NCBI GenBank assembly: GCA_039619475.1
Contig: CM077116.1
Location: 275,156,758-275,220,757 of the forward strand
Direction of reading: 5' to 3'
DNA: 64,000 nt
From: Icerya purchasi
Lineage: Eukaryota; Arthropoda; Insecta; Hemiptera; Monophlebidae
The notes under the pieces were generated by a model, which was not told the DNA's origin, did no database searches, and was given only the letters and a program-made list of their open reading frames with translations. Shown one piece after another: positions 49,920 to 62,254 of this stretch; within the stretch, counting starts at the first letter, position 1, and the number at the start of each line of letters is the position of its first letter. The position numbers and the translations under genes are program-made.

Positions 49920-50862
49920 TCTATATGAAGATAACAGCAACATCGTTAGGATAGACTAGAATAGACATACGAAAGAATTTCATACGCTAAAACGAGTTCG
50001 ACGAGGGTGCATTTTATCGCCAATGTTGTTTAATTTGTATTCGGAACACATCATAAGAATTGTACCGGATCACAATGGACAAGCGGTGTATATCAATGGG
50101 AAGACACAAAATCTCAAATTTGCGATTTGCAGACGACATGACACTAGTTGTTGCCGGTATGAATGAAATGGAAACGCTACTGCTAAAGAAGTTAATGATG
50201 ACTAGCAGTTCATGTGGTCTTAGTATAGATCATGCAAAAACAAAAAATTATGGTAATAAACCGAAAGAATATAATATCACCAAATGGAAAAACGATATCC
50301 GAATATGAAACTGTAAATAACTTTATGTATCCACGATCTTAAGCTCAGAAGAAGAAATAAAACGTCGTATACAAATTGCCCGGAGCACTATGTTCAGGTT
50401 GAAGAAGGATAACGAAGAATGAAACTGGTAAATTTTGTCGAATTTATTACACTCAGCAGAGAGACCTAGTCATTGAAAAAGTCAGTTGTAAACCGAATAA
50501 ATAGTTTCCAAATGTGGTGCTGGCGAAAGGTTCTTAGAAAACGTGCATCCGTACTGGAAGAAATCGGTGCTACACAACGGTTGTCTCAAGGATGATACTT
50601 ACTCGAAAGATGAAATTTTTTGGACATCAGAGAAAATAGAACAGAGTGATGGGGTTGATACACGCGAAGATGGAAGACAAGAGGCCAAGGGGTCGACCAC
50701 CAGCATTCTGGATTAGTGCAATAAAGGAAACAACCGTTTTGAGCTTGGAGGTGTGTTGTTGTCAAGCGGAGAATTGGGAACAGTGGCAGAAAATAATTAA
50801 ATCAGCGTCGCCGTGATCGCGACACTCCTTCGGAATAATTGACCAAATGATGATGACCATTT
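49920..50862 (+). mobile_element. LINE reverse transcriptase 3' half
   Basis: The + frames include RVRRGCILSPMLFNLYSEHI (RT block with the S-P-x-L-F-N motif) near 49992, ISNLRFADDMTLVVAGMNEM with the F-A-D-D catalytic box near 50110, and L-x-x-x-H-A-K-T-K. Then come a W-C-W-R-x-V-L-R thumb segment near 50517 and a KFFGHQRK / RPRGRPPAFWISAIKET end near 50610-50730. The 3' end is ATGATGATG-like near 50850. Multiple stops. It lacks RNase H, so it is a different clade from family A. Confidence 0.85.
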
Positions 50863-51479
50863 ATACCTATATGGCTAGGCACTCAGAGGAAATTGACATG
50901 GATAAAATAGCTAAAAAGGCACGGTGTGAAAAACAAAAGCGACCAGCTCTACAGGTAAACTACACAGGTAGAACTATTTAGAAAAATATGCTTAACTCTT
51001 AAGAAAGAGTTACTAGAATTAATAAAAGAATGTAAACAAGTGATACTAATAGTTAAAGACCAAGATGATAAAAAAAAAAAAGAGAACATATGGTTATTAA
51101 AAAATTTACTGAGAAGTACTTGAGAAACTTGTAGTGCAATAAAGAACGTGTTTTAAATTAGAAGTCTCGAATAATAATTATCGGGATTAGACAAAACGAC
51201 GTATTATATAAGATATCGCTTTTTTACATAAACGTGCTTTGTTGTATATTTAAAACTTAACAGTTTCAAAAAAATCATACTTTTCGCAACGTGATATTAT
51301 TTTACAATAACTTATTTTTCCCTAAATAAATCGTATCTGGCCTTTTCAATTAACGATATTTCCAGTAAATCGATAAAGTAATCTCTAACAAAGATATTTT
51401 TTCCTAATAATTGATCTCGAAGAGAAACCTATGTGGATATTATTATTGCCAATTCATTCTCCTTATTCACAATCTAATT

Positions 51480-52171
51480 CACGAATTATTCCTGTTCCGT
51501 TCGATCCATATTGATTTATTGTGGATTCCTAGCCATGCTGGAATTGAGGATAAGGAGATGGCTGATTCCTTGGCTCGCTCAGGAACTTCCAATAGACATC
51601 CTCTTCATAAATTTCCTGCTCACAATATTAATCATATATCCAGACAGTTCCATATTACATTATAAAATGATATTTATGTTTCCCTTTTCTCCAATACGAA
51701 TTCCTTTTATCTTTCCGTCCAGCCCTTACCTTCTTTACCCAGATGGTTTGACATGTTTCCTTCTCTTTGTCGTCCCCTGATCACTGCCATATGTCGTCTT
51801 TGTTTCGGTCACACGTTTCTCCCTTCGTCACTTTTTCGTTTTTCCCTCGTCTCTTCTCCGCGATGCCCTCCTCACCCAGAAGATTCCTTTTTTCTGTGTG
51901 ATGTCAACCATGTCTTCTTCGAATGTTCCCTACTTTCTTCAGAACGTTCTCTCTTCTATTCTCAGCTTTTGAATCTTGGTCTTCCTACTCCATACAATGA
52001 CTCTTATGTTCTCTCATTTCCTTCCTTGTCAGTTACTCCTATTCTTGCTTCTTTCATTCAATCAATCTCGAACCAGATTTAAATCTAATATGTTATGCTC
52101 CTTTTGAGCTATTTCCTTGGTTAATTGGACTGTTACTCTTCGTTAGCGTATCCAAAACAAAAAAAAAAAAA
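51480..52171 (+). mobile_element. LINE family A copy 4, 3' end
   Basis: The + frames give IHIDLLWIPSHAGIEDKEMA, then DSLARSG near 51570 and, after frameshifts, FLPSSLFRFSLVSSPRCPPH, CDVNHVFFECSLLSSERSLF and SVTPILASFIQSI. A poly-A tail lies at about 52158-52171. It is closest to the copy at 9370-10090 and shares the YSQLLNLGLP-type tail. 5' truncated. Confidence 0.88.
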
Positions 52172-52509
52172 TTATTACCAATACGACTCGGTTCTCATCT
52201 AAAAGTTATTTTTCCAGAGGAAGTGCATAAGTACGACTTTTACAATAGCGTAAGTATTAATAAAAAAAAAAATATATATATATATATGACCGGTAATTAG
52301 CGACAAATTTGTAAATTCCGAACTATTCATTTCGACGAATGATTTATTTACTACCCACCTCACCGCGTTAGGGTCATACTTCGGCAATAACTAGTTTAAA
52401 TTGTAACGAAATTAAAAATGTTAACAACGATATAGCTTCGAAAAAAGCACGGATAACACGGTTACGGAATTAGTTTCACTTGCTTAGATTAAAAGCTAAA
52501 ATTTTTCAG

Positions 52510-52569
52510 TGGTGCAACGGTGGAGAACGTAAATATATAAAATACGGCTTACAGAAACTGTATTCGGAG
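52510..52569 (+). CDS. Unassigned exon-like segment of 60 bp
   Basis: Acceptor ATTTTTCAG, 20 codons open only in this frame (WCNGGERKYIKYGLQKLYSE), then donor GTAAGT. The splice signals are consensus and both other frames contain stops. It is not part of the M13 gene, which ends 6 kb upstream, and no partner exons were recognised. May be a microexon of an unseen + strand gene or a chance match. Confidence 0.3.
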
Positions 52570-54967
52570 GTAAGTTAAAATTTTTGACTTACGTAAGTGG
52601 CCAATTTATGGTTTTCGGTCGATTGAAGGTTGTTAAAAAGATTAAAAGTAGCACTGCGGAACTTCAAAAAGAAAGAACCACTTACAGTTTGACCACGACC
52701 TAATCCGTGTAACTAAATTAGCGGATAATAGTTGGACATACTTGAAATATAATAAGATTGACTTTTTAGCAGCTGCGTCAACATTATATTGATAAATTGT
52801 CGAAATTGTAGTAACTTTTACAAGAAGCCATGGACAGAACAAAATCAGACCGGTCACAAGAAATTATTTTACTCACCGTTGGCCGAGGAGATAATAAATT
52901 TATAATGTAGATGACAAAAGAAACTAAAAAGAAGGCAGCATGAACTGTTTTATAGCGAATCGAAAAGAATGCAAAATAAATGGACAAGATGTATAGATGT
53001 AATGCAGAAAGTTAGGGAAAAATTGAATCTTCCTTCGATAAAAAATTGCAAAAATCAAAATAGAAAATTTCACGATACATTTATGTTGTCCAGTATAGGA
53101 AATCCAAAAATCAACTAAACGGTTGTGTTATTTATGCGCGTGCCTTATGGATTTCCTTACACAATTTCGTGTCAAAAAATATTCGGTATGCACTGATGCG
53201 GAATTGTGAGTTTTAGATTTCGATAAATTTAAATCATTTAAAAAAATACGAAACGAGAGTAATTTATTTATTTCGTAAAAATTAACCACATAAATCTGTG
53301 ATCACAATCAGTGCGTGTTAATATGAACCCGTTGTGAAAAAAAAAGAGCAATCATTTTTGTTTATAATAGTTTCAAGAAAATTAATCAATTAATGTTTAT
53401 TATCATTATCGTTACACAAGGTCCACAGACGCGCCATAAAACGCAAAATAATAATAATAATAATAATAATAATTATTATTTACAAATTACAGATACACAA
53501 TGAGAGTTAACGTGAAAAACTCCGCAAATGCGCGTAAACGCGCGAACAGTGGGAATTATTATTATTGACATAAAGCAATGTTTCGACGGCACTTAATAAT
53601 GTATATAACATTCTTTAGTCATACAAAGAACTGCATAGATTAATTTAAATTTAATTATACATAATTACGCTATACAAGAGGTTCTTTTAAAATGAGAAAG
53701 GGAAAATTCGGGATACATTCATAAATTAGAAATAATAAGTAAAATAAAACTTACACTTTACAATTTGGAAAGGCGGCCAAGGAATTTTGTATAAGATCTC
53801 CAAAAATATATATTATACAAATACGACTTAAATTTATAACAACTCGGTTCATGTAAATTACATTAGTCAGTCTTCGAATACAAATAATGGATCTGAATTG
53901 TCACAATCTAAATCTAATGGCTAAAATACTCCAGTAGATACTTGTGCCTTTTTCTATAGTTTTTTAAGTCGCTTTTTAGGTAATCAGGTAATTGATTATT
54001 GAGTTCTGGAATGATATTTAATATAAATTTAGGCTCCATTACTAATTCTTCTCCATTGTCCTCGTCACTTCTTCCTTAACTATGTACTTAAACTCTGAGT
54101 TATTTTTAAGCAAAAACAATAATAACTGAATACTATATAACTGATATCCAAAAACTTCTTTGCTGTGCTCCTAAAACTATTTTTTAAACTGATAAGCTTG
54201 TATATATCGTTTGTTTCAAATAATTCCGTTTTTGTAAGTTGCAACATTTCCCCAGTGTAACAATCCGTAATAATAATAATAATAATGATAATAATTTTCC
54301 TCTTCGATAATATACACTGGAGGCTGAATTCTGTGGCATCTTTTTCACTTGAGCAAATGATGCTGTTTACTTCCAATTTAAGGTATTCGATTAGTAAAGA
54401 TGTGTGGAATTGAAAACGTTCCGAGCAAATTTTATGCAATTTTTTAAAATTATCTAACAAATATGGAGAAAAGCAATTTAGTTATTTTGTAAAAACTAAT
54501 ATCATGATGAAAAATATTAAACACGATGTCAATCGATGCAACGATTAGGAAAAATTTTTTCGAGCGATGGGAAGATCTGATCGATTGACGTCGGTATAGG
54601 TGAAAATTTCGAATTTTCGTACAACGCAGAACTATTCCCAGCCATGCTTTATTTAATTTTCATATACTTGTATTGCAAGGCAAAAATAAACCAACGAATA
54701 GCCCACGCAGGCTTCCATCCGGCTACAGTAAGTTGCACTTCAACAATTGAAAATTTTTTTATTAAATGAAAAATTCAGAAATATGTTAACCGATTGAAAA
54801 AACTTTTTGATCTTATTGGACCCTTCATATTTATCTACCCTTCCAAATTGATAATAAAAACTATACACCACGGTTCGACATTAGGTGAAAGAAGAAAAAT
54901 AAAGGAAGCGGAGAAATAGGTTTTAATTTAAAAGAGAAAAATACATTTTTTAAAAAACTGTTTACAG
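52570..54967. other. Intergenic sequence with AAT microsatellites
   Basis: Contains AAT runs at about 53447-53475 and 54269-54290. The 126-codon minus-strand frame at 54080-54460 spans the second run and shows no recognisable domain. Confidence 0.5.
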
Positions 54968-55671
54968 CAGGGGTGGCCAACCCAAATGATCTTTGCGGGC
55001 CACTTTGGGAATGTATCATAACTCCGAGGGCCGCATATAAAATCATATATCCTCATATTAGATTTAGACGCACTACAGACATTTTTTTACAGTGAAAAAT
55101 TGAAACATAATGCGAGTTATTATTATTGTGTTTACTATTATTCTTACATGTAAACATTGAGTAGATAATAAGTGTATGATTCCATATGTTGATTGATAAA
55201 GCGCGAAATATAAAATTCGGAGTTGTTTATAACTTAAAAACTGTTCTAGGTAATAAAATAATTAATTTTCCTGAGAGGTATTAAATATATCTATTTTCAA
55301 TTATTAAATTAAAGGTCATTTTTAATTTAATAGGAATTATTACCTGGCTGTTGTTGTTTTAAATTCATTGTTCAACTACACATATATATTAAAATAATTA
55401 TAATTCAGTCACAGCACGCAAAACGAAACCAAAAAGCAAATTTTCATTTGAAACTGAGTCTGCTCTGCTCTGCTATCAACAATCAACTATATGTATTTAT
55501 GGATGGTCACTGCGTCATTGAGGTCTCTTAAGAGTGAAACATAAAACCTGTTATATTAAATGTTTCACCGTACATGCGCATTATGAGTTCGCAGAACATA
55601 ATATTTTACTACTTTGGCCATCTCGCGGGCCGCAAAAATGTTCAAGGCTGGCCTCAGATTGGCCACCCCTG
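54968..55671. mobile_element. Non-autonomous hAT element with perfect 8-bp target duplication
   Basis: Begins CAGGGGTGGCCAA and ends TTGGCCACCCCTG. The same 8 bases, GTTTACAG, lie immediately outside both ends (54960-54967 and 55672-55679). An 8-bp duplication with CAGGGGTG termini is the signature of the hAT superfamily. The 704-bp interior has subterminal GCGGGCC motifs and no transposase. The exact duplication suggests a fairly recent insertion. Confidence 0.95.
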
Positions 55672-55679
55672 GTTTACAG

Positions 55680-57760
55680 ACTGTTTATGTATATCGTATG
55701 TGCGCACAGATGTGTGTGTAGATATATAGTGTATTGCAGAAGCGCAAAATTTTTATATATGTATATATGTGTATATATATATATGGCGGTAATTTAACTT
55801 ATATTTAACATGAAATAAGTAATGTGCACGGCTTTATTCATTACCAATTGTCGAAATAATCGCAACATATGTATTTATTTAAAAGAACATCTCGCGAAGG
55901 TGTGTAGATTTTTCATTAGCAACGAACATATTTTACATCATGATTTTTTAAGAAAAATAGGAAAACGATTTAGTTGTGCAACGTAATGTAAATTAAACTA
56001 TAAGGAAATTCTCGATCTCGGTTGTGCATAGGAATAAGTCGAAAATTTGCATATTTCACGAAATTCTAATTTAAAACTTTTTATGTAGAGGTGTATTTAA
56101 TTCTTTCGTTTTGGTAAATGGCCAGTTGAGAACAGATCGACTGAAAAGAATTGCGGTGAGGATAGAAAACTGTCTTCGTCGATGGCAATGTCCACATTTG
56201 GCATCGTTGGGAAGAGTGGTGATATGAAATTATATCAAAGTTTGTACACTCTCGGTTGTTGTTGTAAGCCCCGAGCGGTAAATAGTACATCGCTGATCCA
56301 GACCTTCCTCGGTTGTGTGTTTGGGTTGAATTCGCCGTGTCCACCCGAATCGTCGAATTAATTGGTTCTTACACTCCTTCACTACGGATCAGCTCACCAC
56401 TCCGTCGTATATCTTTATTTCCCCGCGCGAATTAAAACTTAAAGTCGTATTTTATAAATCTGATTAATCCGACACAATCCTACTACTGCTCGAGTTATTT
56501 ATAGTTTTCATTTTTCCGTTATTGATCATATTTATCTTAAATGAATAAAACGCGCAATTATTTTCATTACGTAATTACTGTTATTAGCGCCTCCGGCTTC
56601 ATTTTTTTCGACATTTACGCGGTATAGACAAAAATAACGGGGTATAAAAAACGAAGCAAAAAAAAAACAAAACAGAAAAGAAACTTGAAACAAGGATCAC
56701 CGTCAGACTACTGCAGTATGTAGAGACAGGATATTTTAAGCTACAGCAGTGACGGATCCACGTAGGGAGAAATAGTCCTCCCCCAGCCAAAAAAAAAAGA
56801 AAAAAAAAAGAACCAAAACCTTAATGAAAAAATTGATTACAGCAGAAAAACTTAATTTATACTATATGATATTTGTATAAATGTTATACCGATGGATTTA
56901 ATTATAGCAGCTAATATTTAATACTGTTTTCTAGTAAAACTATTAATGTTACGTTTTTATTCAATTTTAAACGCAACTGTCGTCGTTCTTTTGTCTTTTT
57001 TATTTATTTTTAATTTTTGTTTCGCAATGTAAATGAAAATGGTAGTTCAATGAGAAATATATATATTTTTTTAACTTGCTTGAATTCAGATCAGATTACT
57101 AACAAAAATAAAAAAGAAGTAAAGTCTAATAAAAATACTATTGTTCTATTCTTTCTAATAATTTACTATTCGCATTTCTTAATTACCATTTTAGCTAGAA
57201 TTTTATAGTTTCGTTTTATTTTTTACTCCTAAAAGTAAAACAAGATTTAAATTAAAAATTGTAATAATTACGTATTTTTAAAACATTTTTAAATTTCTAA
57301 AAATGTCGCTATTCGATTTTCTTTATGAAACACAAGATGTATCTTAAATCTACTGTCTGCAGTATAAGATATTACTTAATTATATAATTTCTCTCTCCTA
57401 AATATAGGCGCCATGTAAGAATAAGAGAAGAATAAAATTAGCAGATCAATAAAAGAACGGGATTGCGAAAACGGGAACACGTTGAGTAATTAATGTAACA
57501 AAAAATGCTTATTTTAACTCTGTTTAAACACCTTTGACAAATTGTTTCTGTTTGGCGAGCAATTTGGTTTTTTTATTTTTTCTTCATTCGTATAATTCCG
57601 ATATTTTAATTTAAATTCTGTCTTATTACTTTTCCCAGAGAATTTGTGAAAGCAATAAAACAAAATAATCCCGCTATTCGATTTAAAAAAAAAAAAAAGC
57701 GAAATAAAAAACATTAATAACTACTTTTTACATTGTTAAAAATGTTAAATGAATTTCCAT
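55680..57760. other. Intergenic sequence, no gene proven
   Basis: A minus-strand open frame at 56081-56344 (87 codons, starting MDTANSTQTHNRGRSG) lies in a locally GC-richer stretch with CGCGCG near 56425. It could be a 5' exon of a minus-strand gene, but no motif or splice site supports it. At about 56734-56770 there is a CAGTGACGGATCCACG terminus that resembles one end of a hAT MITE, without a found partner. Confidence 0.4.
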
Positions 57761-57960
57761 GGCCAGCTAACGTGGCTTAATTGGTTGCGCAGAGGCGTTT
57801 CAGATACAATCCAGTTCGAATCCTGCGGTCGCACATTGAAATTTCCAAAAATTTCACTTACACTAGGCTAATGACGGTAGTTGACGCACATCTTGCGCTA
57901 AAATGTAAATCTAGTATGTGTATATTTTTTACAATAAAATTCTAAGAAAAATGAAACAAC
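57761..57960 (+). mobile_element. tRNA-derived SINE
   Basis: The + strand has a box A-like TGGCTTAATTGG (57773-57784) and, 28 bases on, a near-perfect box B AGTTCGAATCC (57813-57823), as in a tRNA-derived RNA polymerase III promoter. The acceptor stem does not close, and an unrelated A/T-rich body follows to about 57960. This fits a SINE head plus body rather than a working tRNA gene. Confidence 0.6.
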
Positions 57961-58746
57961 GAGAAATATAAACTAAAATTAACACAAAAACCACAAAAAC
58001 ATTAAATTATAAAAAATATTTAAAAATTAGAAAAAATACCGATACTCAAAGGTTTACTTTAAGAAATCTGATAAAAAAACGCTAAAAAGTAAAGAATCGA
58101 CAAAAAGTAATATCTTATACGGTAAAATATATCACAGAAAGAGATGATACTATGGCAATTCTTAAACATTGACTTTTTGCAATCGGCACCAAATTCAAAT
58201 TACAACAGTATTTATGAAAATAATTAAATGAGTATAGCGGCACAATCGCTCGTTTTCGATAAGTCAAATATTGAAAACATCGTAATTATTTAATGCGGTT
58301 TTTAATTTTTTATTGCAATTAGTGAATTTGATGTCGATTCTAATGAATATTATTGTTATTTAAGAATTGTCATAATATCATCTCCTTTAAAGGATATTAT
58401 TTTAAAATACATTATTTTTTATCGAATAATTTTTTTTTTAGCTTTTGGGGCATTTTTATTAAATTTTTAACAGTAGATCTGGAAGTTGAATCATTTTTTT
58501 TTTTTTTTGTTTTTAAACAAATTTATTTCATGAAAATATTTTTGACTGATAATACAGATAGACTAACCTAAAGTGTCGCTATTTTCAGTACTCTATCAAG
58601 AGCTAGGCATTAAGAATATAGTGTTCAAATTCTGTCGGTGATGACCTCTTTTTGATTCAATTTTTGTCAATATCAATCAAAAAAAGTATATATCCCTACT
58701 ACTATTAGTACTTTTTTTGACGTTATTTAATGACTACCGAGTATTA
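57961..58746. other. Intergenic sequence, nothing recognised
   Basis: Very AT-rich, with a T-rich run near 58495-58508. A weak GTTCAAATTC box B-like motif near 58620 has no convincing box A. Confidence 0.5.
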
Positions 58747-58754
58747 GTACTCAC

Positions 58755-59031
58755 CAAGGGCGTCGCCAGCTGCCATGGGAGGGGGGGGGGGGCAAGATGA
58801 TAGAAAAAGGATATGAGTTATAGAAAAAATAAAATTTGTAAGTTGTAAAGGCTTAATATTTTATTAAACAAGAATCAAATTTTAATTAAAACATAATTTT
58901 CGTGGGTTTCTGGAAAATTATTCATGATTACGCGCCTATGAATACTCATTATGGCCAGTTGATTAAAAAGTTTCAAGGCTCCAGGGGGGGCAGCTGCCTC
59001 CTGCCCCCTGTCCCCGCTGGCGACGTCCATG
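58755..59031 (+). mobile_element. hAT-like MITE, GGGCGTCGCC family, copy B, with target duplication
   Basis: Termini CAAGGGCGTCGCCAGC and GCTGGCGACGTCCATG... with the poly-G block just inside. The 8-bp sequence GTACTCAC flanks it on both sides (58747-58754 and 59032-59039), which fixes the boundaries and points to the hAT superfamily. The 277-bp body is non-coding. It faces copy C in opposite orientation about 310 bp away. Confidence 0.92.
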
Positions 59032-59340
59032 GTACTCACCGATATAAACACATAGGACCATCACTGACCGGTAAAATTTCTGATAAACAAATTATTCGAA
59101 TTGATCAGTCCACATGTGATCAAACGCAGTAATGTAAAAACGTAATATTTTCGGCTGTGATGAGCTTGTACATAGTTGATGACCACCACACAGTTTATAT
59201 GTTCACCGCGGTATTCTCATTCTGTACACCACTGACTGGTGCACCTTCCAATAAATGATCAAATTAGGCCCGCTAACAGACATAAAAAATCCACGATTAC
59301 CTACGCTGCATGAAAGTACGTAGGAAAACGGGTATATATG

Positions 59341-59642
59341 CATGGGCATCGCCAGCGGGGAGCAGGAGGGGCAGCTGCCCCCTGGAGCCTTGAAACTTTT
59401 TAATCAACTGGCCGTGATGAGTATTCATAGGCACGTAATAATGGACAATTTGAAAGACTTTTATAATAAAGTAGTAGAACAATTTGCCAGAAACCCACGA
59501 AAATTATGTTTTAGTTAAGATTTTATTCTTGTTTAATAAAATATTAAGCCTTTACAACTTATAAATTTTATTTTACCTATAACTCATTACCTCTTTCTAT
59601 CATCTTGCCCCCCCCCCGGCTCATCGACTGGTGACGCCCTTG
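59341..59642 (-). mobile_element. hAT-like MITE, GGGCGTCGCC family, copy C, inverted
   Basis: Complement of copies A and B across its length: CATGGGCATCGCCAGC at the left and GGTGACGCCCTTG at the right, with the C-run just inside. It retains the TCTGGCAAA...TTTATTATAAAGT internal segment that copy B lacks, so it resembles copy A more. Flanking 8-mers do not match. Confidence 0.85.
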
Positions 59643-62205
59643 TATGCCTTTTACCTATTATGGCATGAGTGTTTAATGAAATCTACAACATTGTGTTCAG
59701 ACAGTTTCTTCTCTGTTTTGACATATGTATTACTAAGTAAAGGCCGATAATGACTGAAGTAAGATGCGTACCTGTTATACGGTCAATGTGACGACTAAAG
59801 ATAGCGGAAGTAATATAAGTATTGTTGCGTGTAAATATTGTAATAATTCTATTGTATCGAGCGCAAATCGATGTTAATATCAACAAGAAGTATTATTGCT
59901 ATATATCGTAGAAGCGTAAACATCGTTTACATGTGTCTAATAAGCGACGCTTTTAATTTACGAACTGGAAGCGAGCAAATTTAGTACAAAGAACTGAAAA
60001 TGTCTTTCAAGGAACTATCGTTAGAAATGCAAACAGATGTAAGAAGCGCTGAAAAATGACGCGGATACACCTTTGCTGTTAAAAATTTATAAAAATTTTC
60101 GAATAAACATAAACAGACGAATACTAATAACAACAAAACAATATTAAAAAAAAAAAAAAAAAAAAAACATCAGCCAATAAAATTTGAATTGTGAACATAA
60201 ATCATTCGATACATTTTCATTGAGTAAATAACGACTGAGGTTTCGTTCGAGCGAAGAATCTTATTACATTAAACATTTCAAAAATTATTCACTATTAATG
60301 TCTATGCAGTGGTTAAACTTAGATAAATTTAAAAAGAAAAATTATTTCCGGTTTTAATAATTAAAATCCCATGTATTTAACAATTATTTAAAGGTCCGAC
60401 TTAAACATGAATGAAAACTGCTAGACTTTAGGCGCAAAATATTATAACGAGAACATCAACGGGAGAAGAAAAAAAAAGGAAAAATTAAAAATTGTACGCG
60501 AACGAAATAACACCAGGGGGAGCAGATTGCTCAAAGCACAAACGAAAAATTAGACGAAATTCTCGAGAGCAGATTTTTTTAATAAAAGGAATATCGCGAT
60601 ACAACGAAACATACAAAAATGGTAATCGTAAATACAAGTACGTTTTTTATTATAGGCTCGTAATATTTAAAATGTAAATGTTCGCGGCCTAGTAGACGTA
60701 TTGCTGCAATTATTTATGTCCTATGTAAAACTATGAAAGTATGTAAAGAAAAAATAATTAAAACTAATATAATTCAAACAGAAAAAAGCAAATATATATA
60801 ACAACACAAAACCATAATAAAAATTGTTTAGCGAAAACACGGCTACGCAAGTTTATTACTTACACAAATACAAAACGAGCGTTATTGTATTCATTCTGAA
60901 ATTACTAAACAAATAGCGAAAGGATAATAATTTTAATGTAACACGATGGGTCGCGAATAGCGGTACAGAAGGAAATAATTGAGATCAGAACGGTTAAAAG
61001 GCTAATTATTTTCGAAACACCGATAACGTAATAACCTCTGACAATTACTTTATCGATGAAATTAAACACCGGCCCATCTTACATAAACAAAGTGCTCTAA
61101 ACGTTTAAAAAGAACCAAGGATACCGAGAAGTATACATTAACAACCAATACTAACTCGTTTTTCTGATTAAGTTTAATTTCAAAGTTCTAATGTGGCTTC
61201 TTTTGTAAATATCGCCTATTAACGTGTTTACCGGAAAACAGTTGCACCATTTGCCACGTTAAAGTGGAACAAGCTTATTTAAAAATTCCATTCACGCCAA
61301 CCCTCAACTTTCGGACACCCTATGCAAAGTTTGAAAAGTTTATCAAAACTTATTTATAGTGCTTTAACGTCAGGCTTCTCCGGACTACATATATTTCCAC
61401 TGTTCATAATGGCATCGTTCGGCATTATAAAGTCCGAGACATTAAAAAACAAAAATGAAAAAAAGAAAAACCGTCATATTACTTTTGTTTAAACTACTAA
61501 TATGTTAATACTTTTTGAACTCGATCGGTGAACCGTTTAGGTAACCCCGTATGCACTATGTGATTTCAAAACAAATATTTTTCTTTTTCATCGTATTTTG
61601 CAACCTTTTTCCCCCCTTTCCATAACAACCATCCATGCTTCCTGTATTATCAAAAATAGATATTCGCGCGCACTATATTTATCTGCAATCGTTATTCGGA
61701 AAATGTTGCTGCCTCTGTTTAATCGTCGCTTTACCGAAGCGCATTATTGCCAGTCAAACGGGCAACATCGCATTCACTCGCCCCTTGAATGAAATTAACG
61801 AAGAGAATTAGCCAATAGAATTTGTAGGAGGGTAAGCGACGTTCGCTTTTACTGCGAATTGTACGCATGTGCCCATAACGCGAGTTGAGTTGAATGCACA
61901 TTTTACCCGTAACACACCCCATTTCCTCGCTAGGAAATGGCAGGTCCGATCAGATCATCTCCTCTAAGCGCACTACGCTGTTTATACGACCAAGTATTGT
62001 CACAGCTCTCTTTAGCTGGTTCTACTTGTTTCGAACGCTCCTTTTACTTTCGGCTGTTTAATTGTTGCTAAAAACGTCTCCTTTATTTTTCTTTTATCTT
62101 TCTTCGATTCATTTTAATGATTATCCTGTAAATAAATTAAGAAACGTATAATAATTCTGATTGATAACCTTACGTAAACAGAAAATACATTAACTTAGTA
62201 CACCG
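59643..62205. other. Intergenic sequence, no gene recognised
   Basis: A poly-A run lies at about 60147-60167. Open frames at 60492-60677, 61598-61792 and 61731-61922 show no motif. Confidence 0.5.
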
Positions 62206-62254
62206 TAACATGTTTCGTAATAATAAAATTATCCGTCCATTACGAAACATGTTA
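62206..62254. repeat. Perfect 16-bp inverted repeat
   Basis: TAACATGTTTCGTAAT (62206-62221) is the exact complement of ATTACGAAACATGTTA (62239-62254), with a 17-base loop. Could be a protein-binding palindrome or a small fold-back element; nothing nearby decides. Confidence 0.85.
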
